DNA of 64,000 nucleotides, from NCBI RefSeq assembly GCF_009711975.1, contig NZ_VIKW01000023.1, positions 1 to 64,000 on the forward strand. The letters are read 5' to 3'. Origin of the DNA: Anabaena sp. UHCC 0204. Lineage in GTDB: Bacteria; Cyanobacteriota; Cyanobacteriia; Cyanobacteriales; Nostocaceae. The notes below the pieces were generated by a model, which saw only the letters and a program-made list of their open reading frames with translations, searched no databases and was not told the DNA's origin. Below are positions 17,446-26,078 of this stretch, one piece after another (position 1 is the stretch's first letter; each line of letters begins with the position of its first letter). The position numbers and the translations under genes were made by a program.

Positions 17446-17576
17446 AATAAGCTGTTGTGCATTTAGTTTGTATAATTCTAGCGGGCAAGACTTCGACAAA
17501 GCTCAGTCCGAGGATGCCCACACCACAAAGTTCAACTAAATTGTAGTTATCAAATTTATCTGCATCACAGCTTATT
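17446..17576. mobile_element. MITE with AATAAGCTGT ends
   Basis: Left arm AATAAGCTGTTGTGCATTTA and right arm, read inverted, AATAAGCTGTGATGCAGATA bound a 131-bp element just after the TldE-type gene. The interior holds the pieces GCGGGCAAGA and GATGCCCACACCACA, split by an insert carrying GACTTCGACAAAGCTCAGTC; similar pieces are scattered in cyanobacterial genomes. Confidence 0.6.
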
Positions 17577-17671
17577 TAGCTACTTTGAGAAAATGCTGTA
17601 ACGGTTCTCAGAAATGATACAACGATAAGGATATATTGAAATTAATCTCCACCGTATCTAATATCAAAGGT

Positions 17672-19207
17672 ATGATTATTTGGCAACCAGGACAGCACAT
17701 TAATAACGATAGATTTATCATTCAAGGTAAACCATTGGGTAGCGGTGGTTTTGGTATTACCTACAAAGCTTTAGAACCCAGCACGGGTAAATTATACGCA
17801 ATTAAAACCCTCAACCAGCAAATGCAATTGCGAGAGGACTTTGCAGAACAACAGGTTAAGTTTATTAACGAAGCCTTGACAATTAAAGGTTTTGATCATC
17901 AGCACATTCTCAAAGTCCATGAAGTCATCCAATCAGGTGAGCTTTTTGGCGTGGTGATGGAATATATTGATGGAGTAACTTTATTTCAATATATTCGACA
18001 AAAGGGACAACTTGCCGAAAGTGAAGCACTATTATATATAGATCAAATTGGTCAGGCTTTAGAATATATTCACGCTAAAGGCAGTTTACACCGGGATATA
18101 AAACCCCAAAATATTCTTTTGCGCCAAAATAAACAAGAAGCAGTTTTAATTGATTTTGGTTTAACTCGCAGTATTGCTATAAGTAGTATGACTGAAGATA
18201 AAACTCCTGGTTTTGCACCTATTGAACAATATCGTCGTAAAGGTAATTTTGGACCCCATACAGATGTTTATGCTTTAGCAGCTACTTTATATTATCTGTT
18301 AACGGCTAATGGATTGAAAAAAGACGGTGAAGTTACTCCTGTACCCGCACTCAACCGGAAATATGATAATGAACCTTTACCCGCACCTAAACATTATAAT
18401 TCTGGTATTAGTCAGAGGGCGAATAATGCGATTTTGCAGGGTATGGAAATAGAACCGGAAAACCGCACTACAACAGCATTAAAGTTTCGGGAAAATTTGG
18501 GTTTAGTTAATATCGAACAAACAAAACCACCAACCCAAATTCAACCAGATTGTAATAATACTCAACCTCCAGAAACAACACGAAAAGCATCAACCTATAC
18601 TCAACCTCCAGTAACAAAACCAAAAGCATCACAATCAAAACCAAAATCACAACCAGTAACCAATATATCTCGTCGTCGAATTTTGCAAGTTTTGGGTTTT
18701 GTAGGTGTAGGATTAGGGTTTACAGTATTAGGAAAAAATATTTTAGAATTTAATAATAAAACAACTATAAAATCTGGTCAAATACCTCCTGAGTCTAAAT
18801 ACTATCAACTAAAAAACTACCTCGCAGCAGGAAAATGGAGGGAAGCAGATGAGGAAACCAGACAGGTAATGTTAGCGGTTGCAACTAATGAAAACATTGA
18901 TAATTTACCCTGTGAAGACCTGCGTACTATTGACCAATTGTGGGTAAAATACAGTAATGGTAAATTTGGGTTTTCTGTACAGAAAAAGATTTATCAAGGT
19001 TTAGAGGATGGTACGTTTCACATTTATGAGAAGTTTGAGGATAAGGTAGGATGGAGAAAAGGAAGAGCTTATATTTTTGACGAAAAAGCACCTGAAGGCC
19101 ACCTCCCTGGGATTATAGGCGGTTACTTTCATCGTATGAGGGCGGCCAGTAGGATTGAAGGTAAGTCTCTATCATCTCTCTCTCGCGTCGAGACTTGTGA
19201 ACTGTAG
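17672..19207 (+). CDS. Serine/threonine protein kinase with C-terminal GUN4 domain
   Basis: The kinase domain (about residues 14-285) has the glycine loop LGSGGFGITYKA, the VAIK-like lysine in YAIKTLN, the HRD loop LHRDIKPQNIL and IDFGLTR. After a Pro/Lys/Thr-rich linker comes one membrane helix (LQVLGFVGVGLGFTVLGK, about residue 340) preceded by an RRR, then a GUN4 domain: YYQLKNYLAAGKWREADEET, LPCEDLRTIDQLWVKYSN, GKFGFSVQKKIYQ and VGWRKG, ending HLPG and a C-terminal cysteine. GUN4 binds tetrapyrroles and stimulates Mg-chelatase. The fusion suggests a membrane kinase sensing porphyrins, which is inference. ATG 17672 is chosen over TTG 17636 because MIIWQPGQHINNDRFII is the usual start. Confidence 0.9.
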   Translation: MIIWQPGQHINNDRFIIQGKPLGSGGFGITYKALEPSTGKLYAIKTLNQQMQLREDFAEQQVKFINEALTIKGFDHQHILKVHEVIQSGELFGVVMEYIDGVTLFQYIRQKGQLAESEALLYIDQIGQALEYIHAKGSLHRDIKPQNILLRQNKQEAVLIDFGLTRSIAISSMTEDKTPGFAPIEQYRRKGNFGPHTDVYALAATLYYLLTANGLKKDGEVTPVPALNRKYDNEPLPAPKHYNSGISQRANNAILQGMEIEPENRTTTALKFRENLGLVNIEQTKPPTQIQPDCNNTQPPETTRKASTYTQPPVTKPKASQSKPKSQPVTNISRRRILQVLGFVGVGLGFTVLGKNILEFNNKTTIKSGQIPPESKYYQLKNYLAAGKWREADEETRQVMLAVATNENIDNLPCEDLRTIDQLWVKYSNGKFGFSVQKKIYQGLEDGTFHIYEKFEDKVGWRKGRAYIFDEKAPEGHLPGIIGGYFHRMRAASRIEGKSLSSLSRVETCEL

Positions 19208-19234
19208 CATTTAAGGGTTACAGAAAATTATTAA

Positions 19235-19384
19235 GTCTGAATCAGGATATCCAGGATTAAAGGATTAACAGGATGGTAATTTATAGATGGTTTAAATTAT
19301 TCAAAAACAATCATTCAAAAACATCCTGAAAATCCTCAAATCCCAGACATCCTGATATGGCTACGCCACGCTTCGCTATCAGAC
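19235..19384. mobile_element. MITE family 3 (GTCTGAATCAGGAT ends) with a small repeat inserted in one arm
   Basis: The left arm (19235-19275) contains GTCTGAATCAGGATATCC and AGGATTAAAGGATTAACAGG; the right arm (19322-19384) is its inverse (CATCCTGAAAATCCTCAAAT and onward). The right arm is broken by about 22 bp reading ATGGCTACGCCACGCTTCGC, a small dispersed repeat; removing it restores ATCCTGATTCAGAC. Complete or partial copies also lie at 20595-20635, 21348-21411 and 53547-53806, and a decayed copy follows the truncated vapC at 19857. Confidence 0.7.
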
Positions 19385-19463
19385 AAATAAAAACCTGTAG
19401 TATAATAAAGGCTAAATCATCTACTAAACACAAAAATCCACATCCTGAAAATCCTTATTAATT

Positions 19464-19712
19464 ATGACCATTGCTAAACAGATTTACGAACTTGTTAAAA
19501 CCCTTCCCCAAGATAAAGCTGAGGAAATTTTGAATTTTGCTGAACTTATCTGTAGTAAAAATTTGAATAGTAATCAACTTGTTAATGATTCTGCAAATCT
19601 TTCCTGGAAAGAACTGGTTTATTCACTTGCGGGAACTTGGAAAGATGACTTTCCTTGTTTAGAAGAAATTCGCAGTGAAGCAGGAGAAGATATTTTGCGG
19701 GAGAGTCTCTAA
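19464..19712 (+). CDS. DUF2281-type VapB-like antitoxin
   Basis: An 82-residue protein beginning MTIAKQIYELVKTLPQDKAEEILNFAELI, the DUF2281 pattern typical of antitoxins paired with PIN toxins, and with a C-terminal acidic tail that would wrap the toxin (GTWKDDFPCLEEIRSEAGED). Its TAA stop is immediately followed by the ATG of a PIN frame at 19713, confirming the pair. Since that toxin is truncated, this antitoxin may be an orphan. Confidence 0.75.
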   Translation: MTIAKQIYELVKTLPQDKAEEILNFAELICSKNLNSNQLVNDSANLSWKELVYSLAGTWKDDFPCLEEIRSEAGEDILRESL

Positions 19713-19859
19713 ATGTATGTTTTGGATACCAACACCTTAATTTATTATTTTAAAGGTCAAGGACAAGTTGCTCAAAACCTTGCTAAAATACCTGCTCAGG
19801 AAATTATTATTCCGACAATTGTTCTCTTTGAATTACAAGTGGAAATTGCTAAATCATGA
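19713..19859 (+). pseudogene. Truncated VapC-type PIN toxin
   Basis: The frame reads MYVLDTNTLIYYFKGQGQVA and continues to VLFELQVEIAK, then stops after 48 codons. It has the first PIN aspartate (LDTNTLI) and the conserved glutamate (FELQ) but lacks the C-terminal two thirds with the remaining acidic residues. The DNA from the stop onward (TGAAAATCCTTTAATGCTGG) resembles an arm of repeat family 3, so the gene was probably broken at a repeat junction. It directly abuts the DUF2281 antitoxin stop codon. Confidence 0.75.
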
Positions 19860-19936
19860 AAATCCTTTAATGCTGGATCTCTTGATTTGTGACAAATAAG
19901 TTTATAATGAAAATTATCAGTTATAGGAAATAGACA

Positions 19937-20203
19937 ATGAATATTACCCTAAAACCAGAACAAGAACAGTTTATTCAAAACCAGTTAGCTCAAGGGAGAT
20001 TTCCTAATGCTGAAGCCGTCATTAATCAAGCTCTACAACTCTTACAAGAAAAACAACGAGAATATGAAGACTGGGTAGAAGATGTGAGAGTTAAAGTCAA
20101 TGAAGCCGCAGCAGAATTAGAACGAGGGGAAGGAGTTCCTTTAGAAACAGTTGTTGAACAAATACAGGCCAAATTTCGTCATGCGCGTGAGGAGAAAAAA
20201 TGA
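19937..20203 (+). CDS. parD: ParD-type antitoxin
   Basis: An 88-residue ribbon-helix-helix antitoxin: MNITLKPEQEQFIQNQLAQG then FPNAEAVINQALQLLQE, the standard ParD/CopG DNA-binding fold, followed by an acidic helical tail. It overlaps the ParE-type toxin by 4 bp (ATGA), the usual organisation for a translationally coupled type II module. It should repress its own promoter, which lies in the roughly 75 bp after the broken vapC. Confidence 0.88.
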   Translation: MNITLKPEQEQFIQNQLAQGRFPNAEAVINQALQLLQEKQREYEDWVEDVRVKVNEAAAELERGEGVPLETVVEQIQAKFRHAREEKK

Positions 20204-20493
20204 ATCAATGTTTGATTTCACCTCAAGCAATTCGAGATTTAGATAGCATTTCTGAATATTTTTTAAACAGAAATATTGAAGCGGGAGAAATACTCTTTCA
20301 AGATTTTACAAAAAAGTGTGAAAATTTACTGCAATTTCCTAACATGGGACGCAGTTACGAATATATAAGACAAGGAATGCGTGGACTTCCTTTAAATGGT
20401 TACATCATTTTTTATCAATTGGTTGATAATAATGTTGAAATTCTCAGAGTTGTGAGTGACCATCAAGATTTAGAAGCTTTATTTGCAGAATAG
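20200..20493 (+). CDS. parE: ParE/RelE-type toxin
   Basis: A 97-residue RelE/ParE-fold toxin: ISPQAIRDLDSISEYF near the N-terminus, MGRSYEYIRQGMRGLPLNGY in the middle and EILRVVSDHQDLEALF at the end, matching the ParE pattern of helical hairpin plus beta sheet. ParE members usually inhibit gyrase; RelE members cleave mRNA on ribosomes. Subtype cannot be settled. It starts inside the antitoxin stop (ATGA). Confidence 0.85.
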   Translation: MNQCLISPQAIRDLDSISEYFLNRNIEAGEILFQDFTKKCENLLQFPNMGRSYEYIRQGMRGLPLNGYIIFYQLVDNNVEILRVVSDHQDLEALFAE

Positions 20494-20594
20494 ATAGTTT
20501 ATTAATTGAGATTTTTGATTATCACCTAAATAATATCCAAAAAAGTTCTCACATCACAAAAATTCTGACATCAAAAAACCTCACTCTCAACCCA

Positions 20595-20635
20595 CATCCT
20601 GTAAATCCTCAAATCCTGGATATCCTGATTCTGAC
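20595..20635. repeat. Single arm of repeat family 3
   Basis: CATCCTGTAAATCCTCAAAT followed by CCTGGATATCCTGATTCTGA matches the right arm of the 19235-19384 and 53547-53806 elements. The other arm is missing, so this is a half element between the parDE and RHH/PIN modules. Confidence 0.6.
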
Positions 20636-20657
20636 AGTAATATAATATAGATATAAT

Positions 20658-20942
20658 TTGCACTCACAGCCTATGCAATCCCTAAATATCACATTACCAG
20701 ATACATTAGCAAATGCTCTCAATAGCTATATCAAAGATCAGGAAAATGTGTTACCTGCTAATGATATTATTGAAAATGCGATCATCGAATTTCTGGGTCA
20801 ACGGGGTTATTTACCTCCAAAAAAAACAATCAACTTTACTCCTGCAACTCAGGGAAGTGGATTTTTGAATACTTCGGTAAATCATGATCAAATTCTCGCG
20901 GAACAAACATATTCACAATCATTGCCACCTAATACACCTTGA
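20658..20942 (+). CDS. Putative antitoxin paired with a PIN toxin
   Basis: A small protein (94 residues, or 89 from ATG 20673) starting MQSLNITLPDTLANALNSYI, which looks like a ribbon-helix-helix DNA-binding start; the rest is low-complexity and probably binds the toxin. It overlaps the PIN gene by 4 bp (TTGA), the mark of a toxin-antitoxin pair. The family name is uncertain. Confidence 0.65.
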   Translation: MHSQPMQSLNITLPDTLANALNSYIKDQENVLPANDIIENAIIEFLGQRGYLPPKKTINFTPATQGSGFLNTSVNHDQILAEQTYSQSLPPNTP

Positions 20943-21337
20943 GAGCTATAATTGCCGACACTGGACCACTTTATGCTGCTATAGATGTAGATGATCAATA
21001 TCATCAGCGTTCAAAAGTTCAAATACAAAGAATCAATGCAGAAAACTTAACAATCCTACTTTCCTTTCCTGTTTATCTAGAAACATATAATCTTTTGCTA
21101 TATCGTCTGGGAACTGAACAAGCAATTAGTTTTGCTAAAGATTGCATAGGGTCAGTTTATTTTATCAACCCTTCCCAAGACCAATATATAGCAGCAACAG
21201 AAAAAGCTGCTCGTTTTCCAGATCAGAAAATTACTCTTTGTGATGCTGTCACTGCTATTTTATCTGAAGAAATGAAGTTACCAGTATGGACTTATGACTA
21301 TCATTTTGATGTCATGCAGGTGCAGGTATGGCGTTAA
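20939..21337 (+). CDS. PIN-domain ribonuclease toxin
   Basis: A 132-residue PIN-domain protein with the acidic residues in order: IADTGPLYAAID (first Asp), a glutamate in YLETYNLLLYR (about residue 48), LCDAVTAILS (about residue 105) and WTYDYHFD at the end. PIN toxins are Mg-dependent ribonucleases that cut tRNA or rRNA. Translation must start at TTG 20939 to keep IIADTGPLY; this TTG shares bases with the antitoxin stop. The full acidic set suggests it is active, unlike the broken vapC nearby. Confidence 0.8.
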   Translation: MRAIIADTGPLYAAIDVDDQYHQRSKVQIQRINAENLTILLSFPVYLETYNLLLYRLGTEQAISFAKDCIGSVYFINPSQDQYIAATEKAARFPDQKITLCDAVTAILSEEMKLPVWTYDYHFDVMQVQVWR

Positions 21338-21347
21338 AATTGACTTT

Positions 21348-21411
21348 ATCCTGTAAATCCTCAAATCATGTACTTTGACTCCGCTCAGTAACCATATATC
21401 CTGATTCTGAC
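21348..21411. repeat. Arm of repeat family 3 carrying another small insert
   Basis: ATCCTGTAAATCCTCAAATC and ATATCCTGATTCTGAC are the two halves of a family-3 right arm, separated by about 27 bp reading ATGTACTTTGACTCCGCTCA, a common dispersed cyanobacterial repeat. It is therefore a repeat inside a repeat, directly after the PIN gene. Confidence 0.6.
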
Positions 21412-21602
21412 AAAAATACTTTTGGGAAACCAAAACCCTATATATATGGGCGCACAGTTTTCCACTATACTTAAATAATAACAAAAACTCGGAAACTTGT
21501 CAAGAGTATTTTTAATAATTTTACCGTTTTTTTTACCCAAGCTCCTCGGCAAAAATCCCCAACCTATGTAAAATAAGATATCTCTATAAAAAATTATCAA
21601 AT

Positions 21603-22961
21603 ATGCAATCTACCATTACTCTAACTATTACCACAGGGAAATTATCAGGTAAACAATATATATTCGACAGTCGCACCACTTGTTTAATTGGTAGAAATGA
21701 TGATTGTTATTTATCAATTCCCGACGAATTTGATAAACGGGTTTCTCGCTATCATTGTTTATTAGATATCAACCCTCCAGAAATCAGAATTAGAGATTTA
21801 GGAAGTTTAAACGGGACTTATATTAATAATACAAAAATTGGTGGTAGACAATCTCACCAAAATGCCGAAGAAGCTGCTAAATTAAACTTTCCCGAATACG
21901 ATTTACAAGATAGTGATCATATTACTTTAGGTGATACTGTCTTGCGAGTTAATATTGAAATTCCACAACCAGTTAATCAACCTCCTGATATTAAAACTCC
22001 TGAATTTGTAAAACCACTAGAAGTAAAAGCGAAAACAAAGCTTTTTGATGTTATTCAAAAATTAATCAAACTAGCCATAGGTGGAGAAAGAAATTTAAAA
22101 GCATTACTCAATTATCAAATAATCAAATCTATCGGTAAAGGTGGTTTTGGTGAAGTTTATTTAGCGCAACATTCCCAAACGGGTAAATTTGTGGCTTTAA
22201 AAGTGATGTTACCTGCAGTTGCTGAAGATGATAAATCTGTACAAATGTTTCTAAGAGAAATCGAAAATCTCAAAGCTTTAAAACATCAAAATGTTGTGGA
22301 ATTTTTTGATTATGGTTATGCAGAAAACCTATTTTTCCTAGTCATGGAATATTACGAAGGTGGGAATGTTGATGATTTAATGCAGCAACTTGGCGGAAAA
22401 TTACCTGTAGATATGGCATTAGGAATTATTTTCCAAGTTTTAGACGGTTTAATCTATACCCATAATGCCGAAATTCCTTATGTTAAATTAGCAGACGGTG
22501 GTTATAAACCAGGTAAAGGTTTAGTTCATCGTGATTTAAAACCAAGTAATATTTTTCTCTCTAATATTGATGGTAAACTAACAGCAAAAATCGGTGATTA
22601 TGGTTTAGCCAAATCCTTTGATTTAGCTGGTTTAAGTGGACAAACTTTCACAAAAATGATCGGAGGTACACCTGGTTTTATTCCCCGTCAACAGGTACTT
22701 AAATTTAAAAATTCCCAACCTGATGTAGATGTTTGGGCAAGTGCAGCTTGTTTATATAATATGTTAACAGGATATTTTCCCCGTAATTTTACAAGTGATC
22801 CTTTTATGGATGTTTTAGAAAATGATCCTGTACCCATTCTGCAACGGAATGGAAATATCCCCCAAAAATTAGCCCAAGTGATAGATTTAGCTTTAATTGA
22901 AAAGCCACAAATATATTTTGATAGTGCTGAAAAATTCAAGAAAGCGTTAATTTTAAACTAA
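21603..22961 (+). CDS. FHA domain-containing serine/threonine protein kinase
   Basis: An N-terminal FHA domain (about residues 8-115; CLIGRNDDCYLSIP, VSRYHCLLDI, LGSLNGTYINN) binds phosphothreonine; a kinase domain follows (about residues 172-450) with IGKGGFGEVYLAQ, VALKVM, GLVHRDLKPSNIFL and APE-like TPGFIPRQQ. The DFG motif reads DYG (KIGDYGLAKSF), a known conservative variant. There is no membrane segment, so it is probably cytosolic. The FHA-kinase arrangement suggests autophosphorylation-dependent recruitment of substrates. It is 32 bp upstream of the ClC gene and may be co-transcribed with it, though no functional link is known. Confidence 0.9.
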   Translation: MQSTITLTITTGKLSGKQYIFDSRTTCLIGRNDDCYLSIPDEFDKRVSRYHCLLDINPPEIRIRDLGSLNGTYINNTKIGGRQSHQNAEEAAKLNFPEYDLQDSDHITLGDTVLRVNIEIPQPVNQPPDIKTPEFVKPLEVKAKTKLFDVIQKLIKLAIGGERNLKALLNYQIIKSIGKGGFGEVYLAQHSQTGKFVALKVMLPAVAEDDKSVQMFLREIENLKALKHQNVVEFFDYGYAENLFFLVMEYYEGGNVDDLMQQLGGKLPVDMALGIIFQVLDGLIYTHNAEIPYVKLADGGYKPGKGLVHRDLKPSNIFLSNIDGKLTAKIGDYGLAKSFDLAGLSGQTFTKMIGGTPGFIPRQQVLKFKNSQPDVDVWASAACLYNMLTGYFPRNFTSDPFMDVLENDPVPILQRNGNIPQKLAQVIDLALIEKPQIYFDSAEKFKKALILN

Positions 22962-22992
22962 AATTAAAATTTTAAAATTAAACTTAAAATCT

Positions 22993-25605
22993 ATGATTTC
23001 CTTGGCGTTGCTAACCAATCACTTGCGGAACTTTTGGCAACCTAGAAGGGGTTTAGCCATAGCAGAAGCTTCTATCATTGGGATAGTGGCCGCTTTATCT
23101 GCGGTATTACTCAAACAGGGTTCGGGGTGGTTGGGAACATGGAGAGTGCATACAACCCAAATTTTACCCGCATGGATAACCTTACCCGCTATTGGCGTAA
23201 GTTTGGGGTTTTTCTCTGGTTGGTTAGTACAGCGATTAGCACCAGAAGCTGCTGGTAGTGGGATTCCCCAAGTCAAAGCTTCTCTCGCAAATGTGCCAAT
23301 AAAATTATCATGGAGAGTAGCTTCTGTCAAGTTAATCAGTGCAATTATTGCCTTGGGTTCAGGATTAACTTTAGGAAGACAGGGTCCTACAGTTCATGTC
23401 GGTGCGGGGTTAGCAGCGGGAATGAGTCGCTTAGTTCCCACATCTCCAGATCACCGCCGCCAGATGATTGCAGCGGGGGCTGGGGCTGGTTTAGCAGCAG
23501 CTTTTAATGCACCTCTAGCAGGGGTGCTATTTATTATTGAAGAGTTATTACAAGATTTATCAGGTTTAACTTTAGGAACTGCAATTATTGCGTCTTTTAT
23601 CGGTGGCGTAATTTCTCGGTGGTTGGGTGGTGGTAGTCTACAACTAGATTTGAAATTAATTGACTACTCTAGCACTTTTTCCCTATTAGAAATTCCCGTT
23701 TTATTAATTTTGGGAGTTTTAGCAGGTTTATTTGCAGCTTTATTTAATCGGGGATTAATTTTTAGTATTCACGCTTATCGTCGTTTACATATTAGTTTAC
23801 CTCTGCGGGCGGCTTTAGCTGGTTTGGCTTCTGGTTTGATCATTGCTTTACTTCCTGAATATTTTCGAGATAATGCAGGTTTGCGGCAGTATATGATTGT
23901 TAGTGAACCGAATATTCCTGTAGCAGCGATCGCTTTTATTGCCCAATTTATCTTAACTTTAATTGCCTTTGGTTCAGGCGCACCAGGGGGATTATTTGCA
24001 CCTAGTTTAATTTTAGGTTCTTGTTTAGGACACATTATTGGTGTATGTGAATTGCAAACATTTGGATTTGGTTCACCTACTACCTACGCATTAGCAGGAA
24101 TGGGGGGATTTTTTAGCGCCGTTTCTAAAGTTCCGATGACGGCTATTGTTATTGTTTTTGAAATGACTACAGATTTCAATTTAGTATTACCATTAATGGT
24201 GGTATCTGTAACTTCTTATTTAGTAGCGGAGAAGGTTGTCCCCGGTTCACTTTATGACAAACTTTTAAAACTAAATGGCATTATTCTCAAAAAAGATGCG
24301 CCAATTGAAGGGATATTAACACAGTTAACGGCTAATGATGTGATGCAGCAACGGGTGGAAACTTTAGATGCAGAAATGACAGGAGATGAAGTTATTCAAG
24401 CTTTTTCTTGTTCCCATCATCGCGGGTTTCCTGTAGTTGAAAATAATAAATTAGTGGGATTAGTTTCCCAAACAGACTTACAGAAAATTCGCAATCATCT
24501 ATTACCGAATGAAACTTTTTTAAAAGAGATTATGACACCCCAACCGGTGACAGTATCACCAACAGATAGATTAAGTCATGTTCTCTATTTATTAGATAGA
24601 TATCAAATTAGCCGCTTACCTGTAGTAGATGGAAAAAAACTAATTGGGATTATTACCCGCGCCGATATTATTCGCGCCGAAGCAGATCATCTTAATGGAG
24701 AAAATGGTGTAACAGGTCCCCAACCAGAACCTTCTTATTTAGTTTACCAAACGCGATCGCCTAGTATTGGGAGAGGGAGATTATTAGTTACTATTGCTAA
24801 CCCAAAAACCGCCCCGGCGTTATTAGAAATGGCTGCGGCAATTGCCCGCGATCGCCATTATGAAATAGAATGTTTACAAATTATCCTTGTATCCCGTCAT
24901 AGTTCTCCAGCGGAAACACCAGTAAAAACCGGAAAAAGTCGCCGCTTACTCCGACAAGCGGAAGTATTAGCCAAAAAACTGCACATTCCCATTCATACCC
25001 AAATTCGTGTCGCCCATGATATCGCCCAAGCAATTTTAGAAACCACAAAAGAACGACATATAGACTTAATTTTTATGGGTTGGAAAGGAAATACATCTAC
25101 CCCAGGCAGAATTTTTGGTAATGTGGTAGATACCATTATTCGCCAAGCAAATTGCGATGTTGTTTTAGTTAAATTAGGTGATAATTTCGATTCCCATCAA
25201 CAATTTAAACGGTGGTTAGTACCAATGGCTGGGGGACCAAATGCACCAATTGCAATTAAATTATTACCAGCTTTAGTGACAATGGGAAATGATATAGAAA
25301 TCAGGCTGACTCAGGTAGTTAAACCTTGGGAAGTCGAACCAGATATGACAGTTTTAGAAGAATCTACTCGTCAATTAATGCGTCATCGCAACTTACATAG
25401 TAACATCGTTGCTGCATCTTTACAGGCAGAATCAGTTGCAACTGGAGTAATTGAGTTAGTCCAAACTGAAGGTTTCGATGTTGTAGTTTTGGGTGCTTCC
25501 CGCGAGGGATTATTACAACAAGCAATTCAAGGGAATATTCCTGAAGCGATCGCCTCTGGTGTTGATAGTACAGTAATCTTAGTTAGAAGTGCTATGCAGG
25601 AGTAA
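22993..25605 (+). CDS. ClC-type chloride channel/antiporter with CBS and universal-stress domains
   Basis: An 870-residue membrane protein. The ClC part (residues about 20-430) shows GSGIPQVKASL, GRQGPTVHVGAG and GAPGGLFAPSLILGS selectivity and pore blocks, and FIIEELLQD with the internal proton-path glutamate. A CBS pair follows (about 445-570; VMQQRVETLDAEM and IMTPQPVTVSPTDRL), then two Usp-like domains (about 595-720 and 735-865, ending VVVLGASREGLLQQAI). CBS and Usp domains bind adenine nucleotides and would regulate gating. Notably the external gate residue is Gln (GRQGP, not GREGP). The true ion coupling is therefore uncertain. Confidence 0.9.
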   Translation: MISLALLTNHLRNFWQPRRGLAIAEASIIGIVAALSAVLLKQGSGWLGTWRVHTTQILPAWITLPAIGVSLGFFSGWLVQRLAPEAAGSGIPQVKASLANVPIKLSWRVASVKLISAIIALGSGLTLGRQGPTVHVGAGLAAGMSRLVPTSPDHRRQMIAAGAGAGLAAAFNAPLAGVLFIIEELLQDLSGLTLGTAIIASFIGGVISRWLGGGSLQLDLKLIDYSSTFSLLEIPVLLILGVLAGLFAALFNRGLIFSIHAYRRLHISLPLRAALAGLASGLIIALLPEYFRDNAGLRQYMIVSEPNIPVAAIAFIAQFILTLIAFGSGAPGGLFAPSLILGSCLGHIIGVCELQTFGFGSPTTYALAGMGGFFSAVSKVPMTAIVIVFEMTTDFNLVLPLMVVSVTSYLVAEKVVPGSLYDKLLKLNGIILKKDAPIEGILTQLTANDVMQQRVETLDAEMTGDEVIQAFSCSHHRGFPVVENNKLVGLVSQTDLQKIRNHLLPNETFLKEIMTPQPVTVSPTDRLSHVLYLLDRYQISRLPVVDGKKLIGIITRADIIRAEADHLNGENGVTGPQPEPSYLVYQTRSPSIGRGRLLVTIANPKTAPALLEMAAAIARDRHYEIECLQIILVSRHSSPAETPVKTGKSRRLLRQAEVLAKKLHIPIHTQIRVAHDIAQAILETTKERHIDLIFMGWKGNTSTPGRIFGNVVDTIIRQANCDVVLVKLGDNFDSHQQFKRWLVPMAGGPNAPIAIKLLPALVTMGNDIEIRLTQVVKPWEVEPDMTVLEESTRQLMRHRNLHSNIVAASLQAESVATGVIELVQTEGFDVVVLGASREGLLQQAIQGNIPEAIASGVDSTVILVRSAMQE

Positions 25606-25685
25606 TTGCCCCTAGATAAGACGTAATTTAGTAAAATGGGATAAAATTGATAATAATGTGAAAGTTCGCTGAATCCATAACGTTT

Positions 25686-26075
25686 ATGCAACAAATAAAA
25701 ATTTCTAGCGGGGGATTATTTTCAGTAGTATTATCTTTTTCCTTTATCACAGGGCTTTCTGCTTGTAGTAACGGGGAGACTTCGGGTATCAATTTTAAAA
25801 ATTTAAATATTGGTGCTAATGTTACACAGATTCAAAAAATCACCCAACAAGATCAAAACAATACAGTTTATATTCAAGGTAAAGTAGAAAAAACTGCTTC
25901 GTTAATCAAACAAAAAGCATATCAAATTAATGACTCAACTGGAAAAATCTGGGTGATCACTAATCAAGGTAATTTTCAAGTTGGAGAACAAGTAGTATTA
26001 AAAGGTAATGTCCAATACAAAAGTATTCCTTTGGCTGGTAAAGAATACGGGGAAATTTATTTAGAAGAAAAGTAA
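25686..26075 (+). CDS. Putative lipoprotein with OB-fold-like domain
   Basis: A 129-residue protein with an N-terminal signal (FSVVLSFSFITGLSAC) ending in a lipobox, LSAC, so the mature protein should be lipid-anchored at Cys 27. The rest (about residues 40-129) alternates strands with VYIQGKVEKTASLIKQKAYQ and VVLKGNVQYKS, resembling small OB-fold proteins. I do not recognise a function. The NUDIX gene follows its stop after 3 bp, so the two are likely co-transcribed. Confidence 0.65.
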   Translation: MQQIKISSGGLFSVVLSFSFITGLSACSNGETSGINFKNLNIGANVTQIQKITQQDQNNTVYIQGKVEKTASLIKQKAYQINDSTGKIWVITNQGNFQVGEQVVLKGNVQYKSIPLAGKEYGEIYLEEK

Positions 26076-26078
26076 TTT

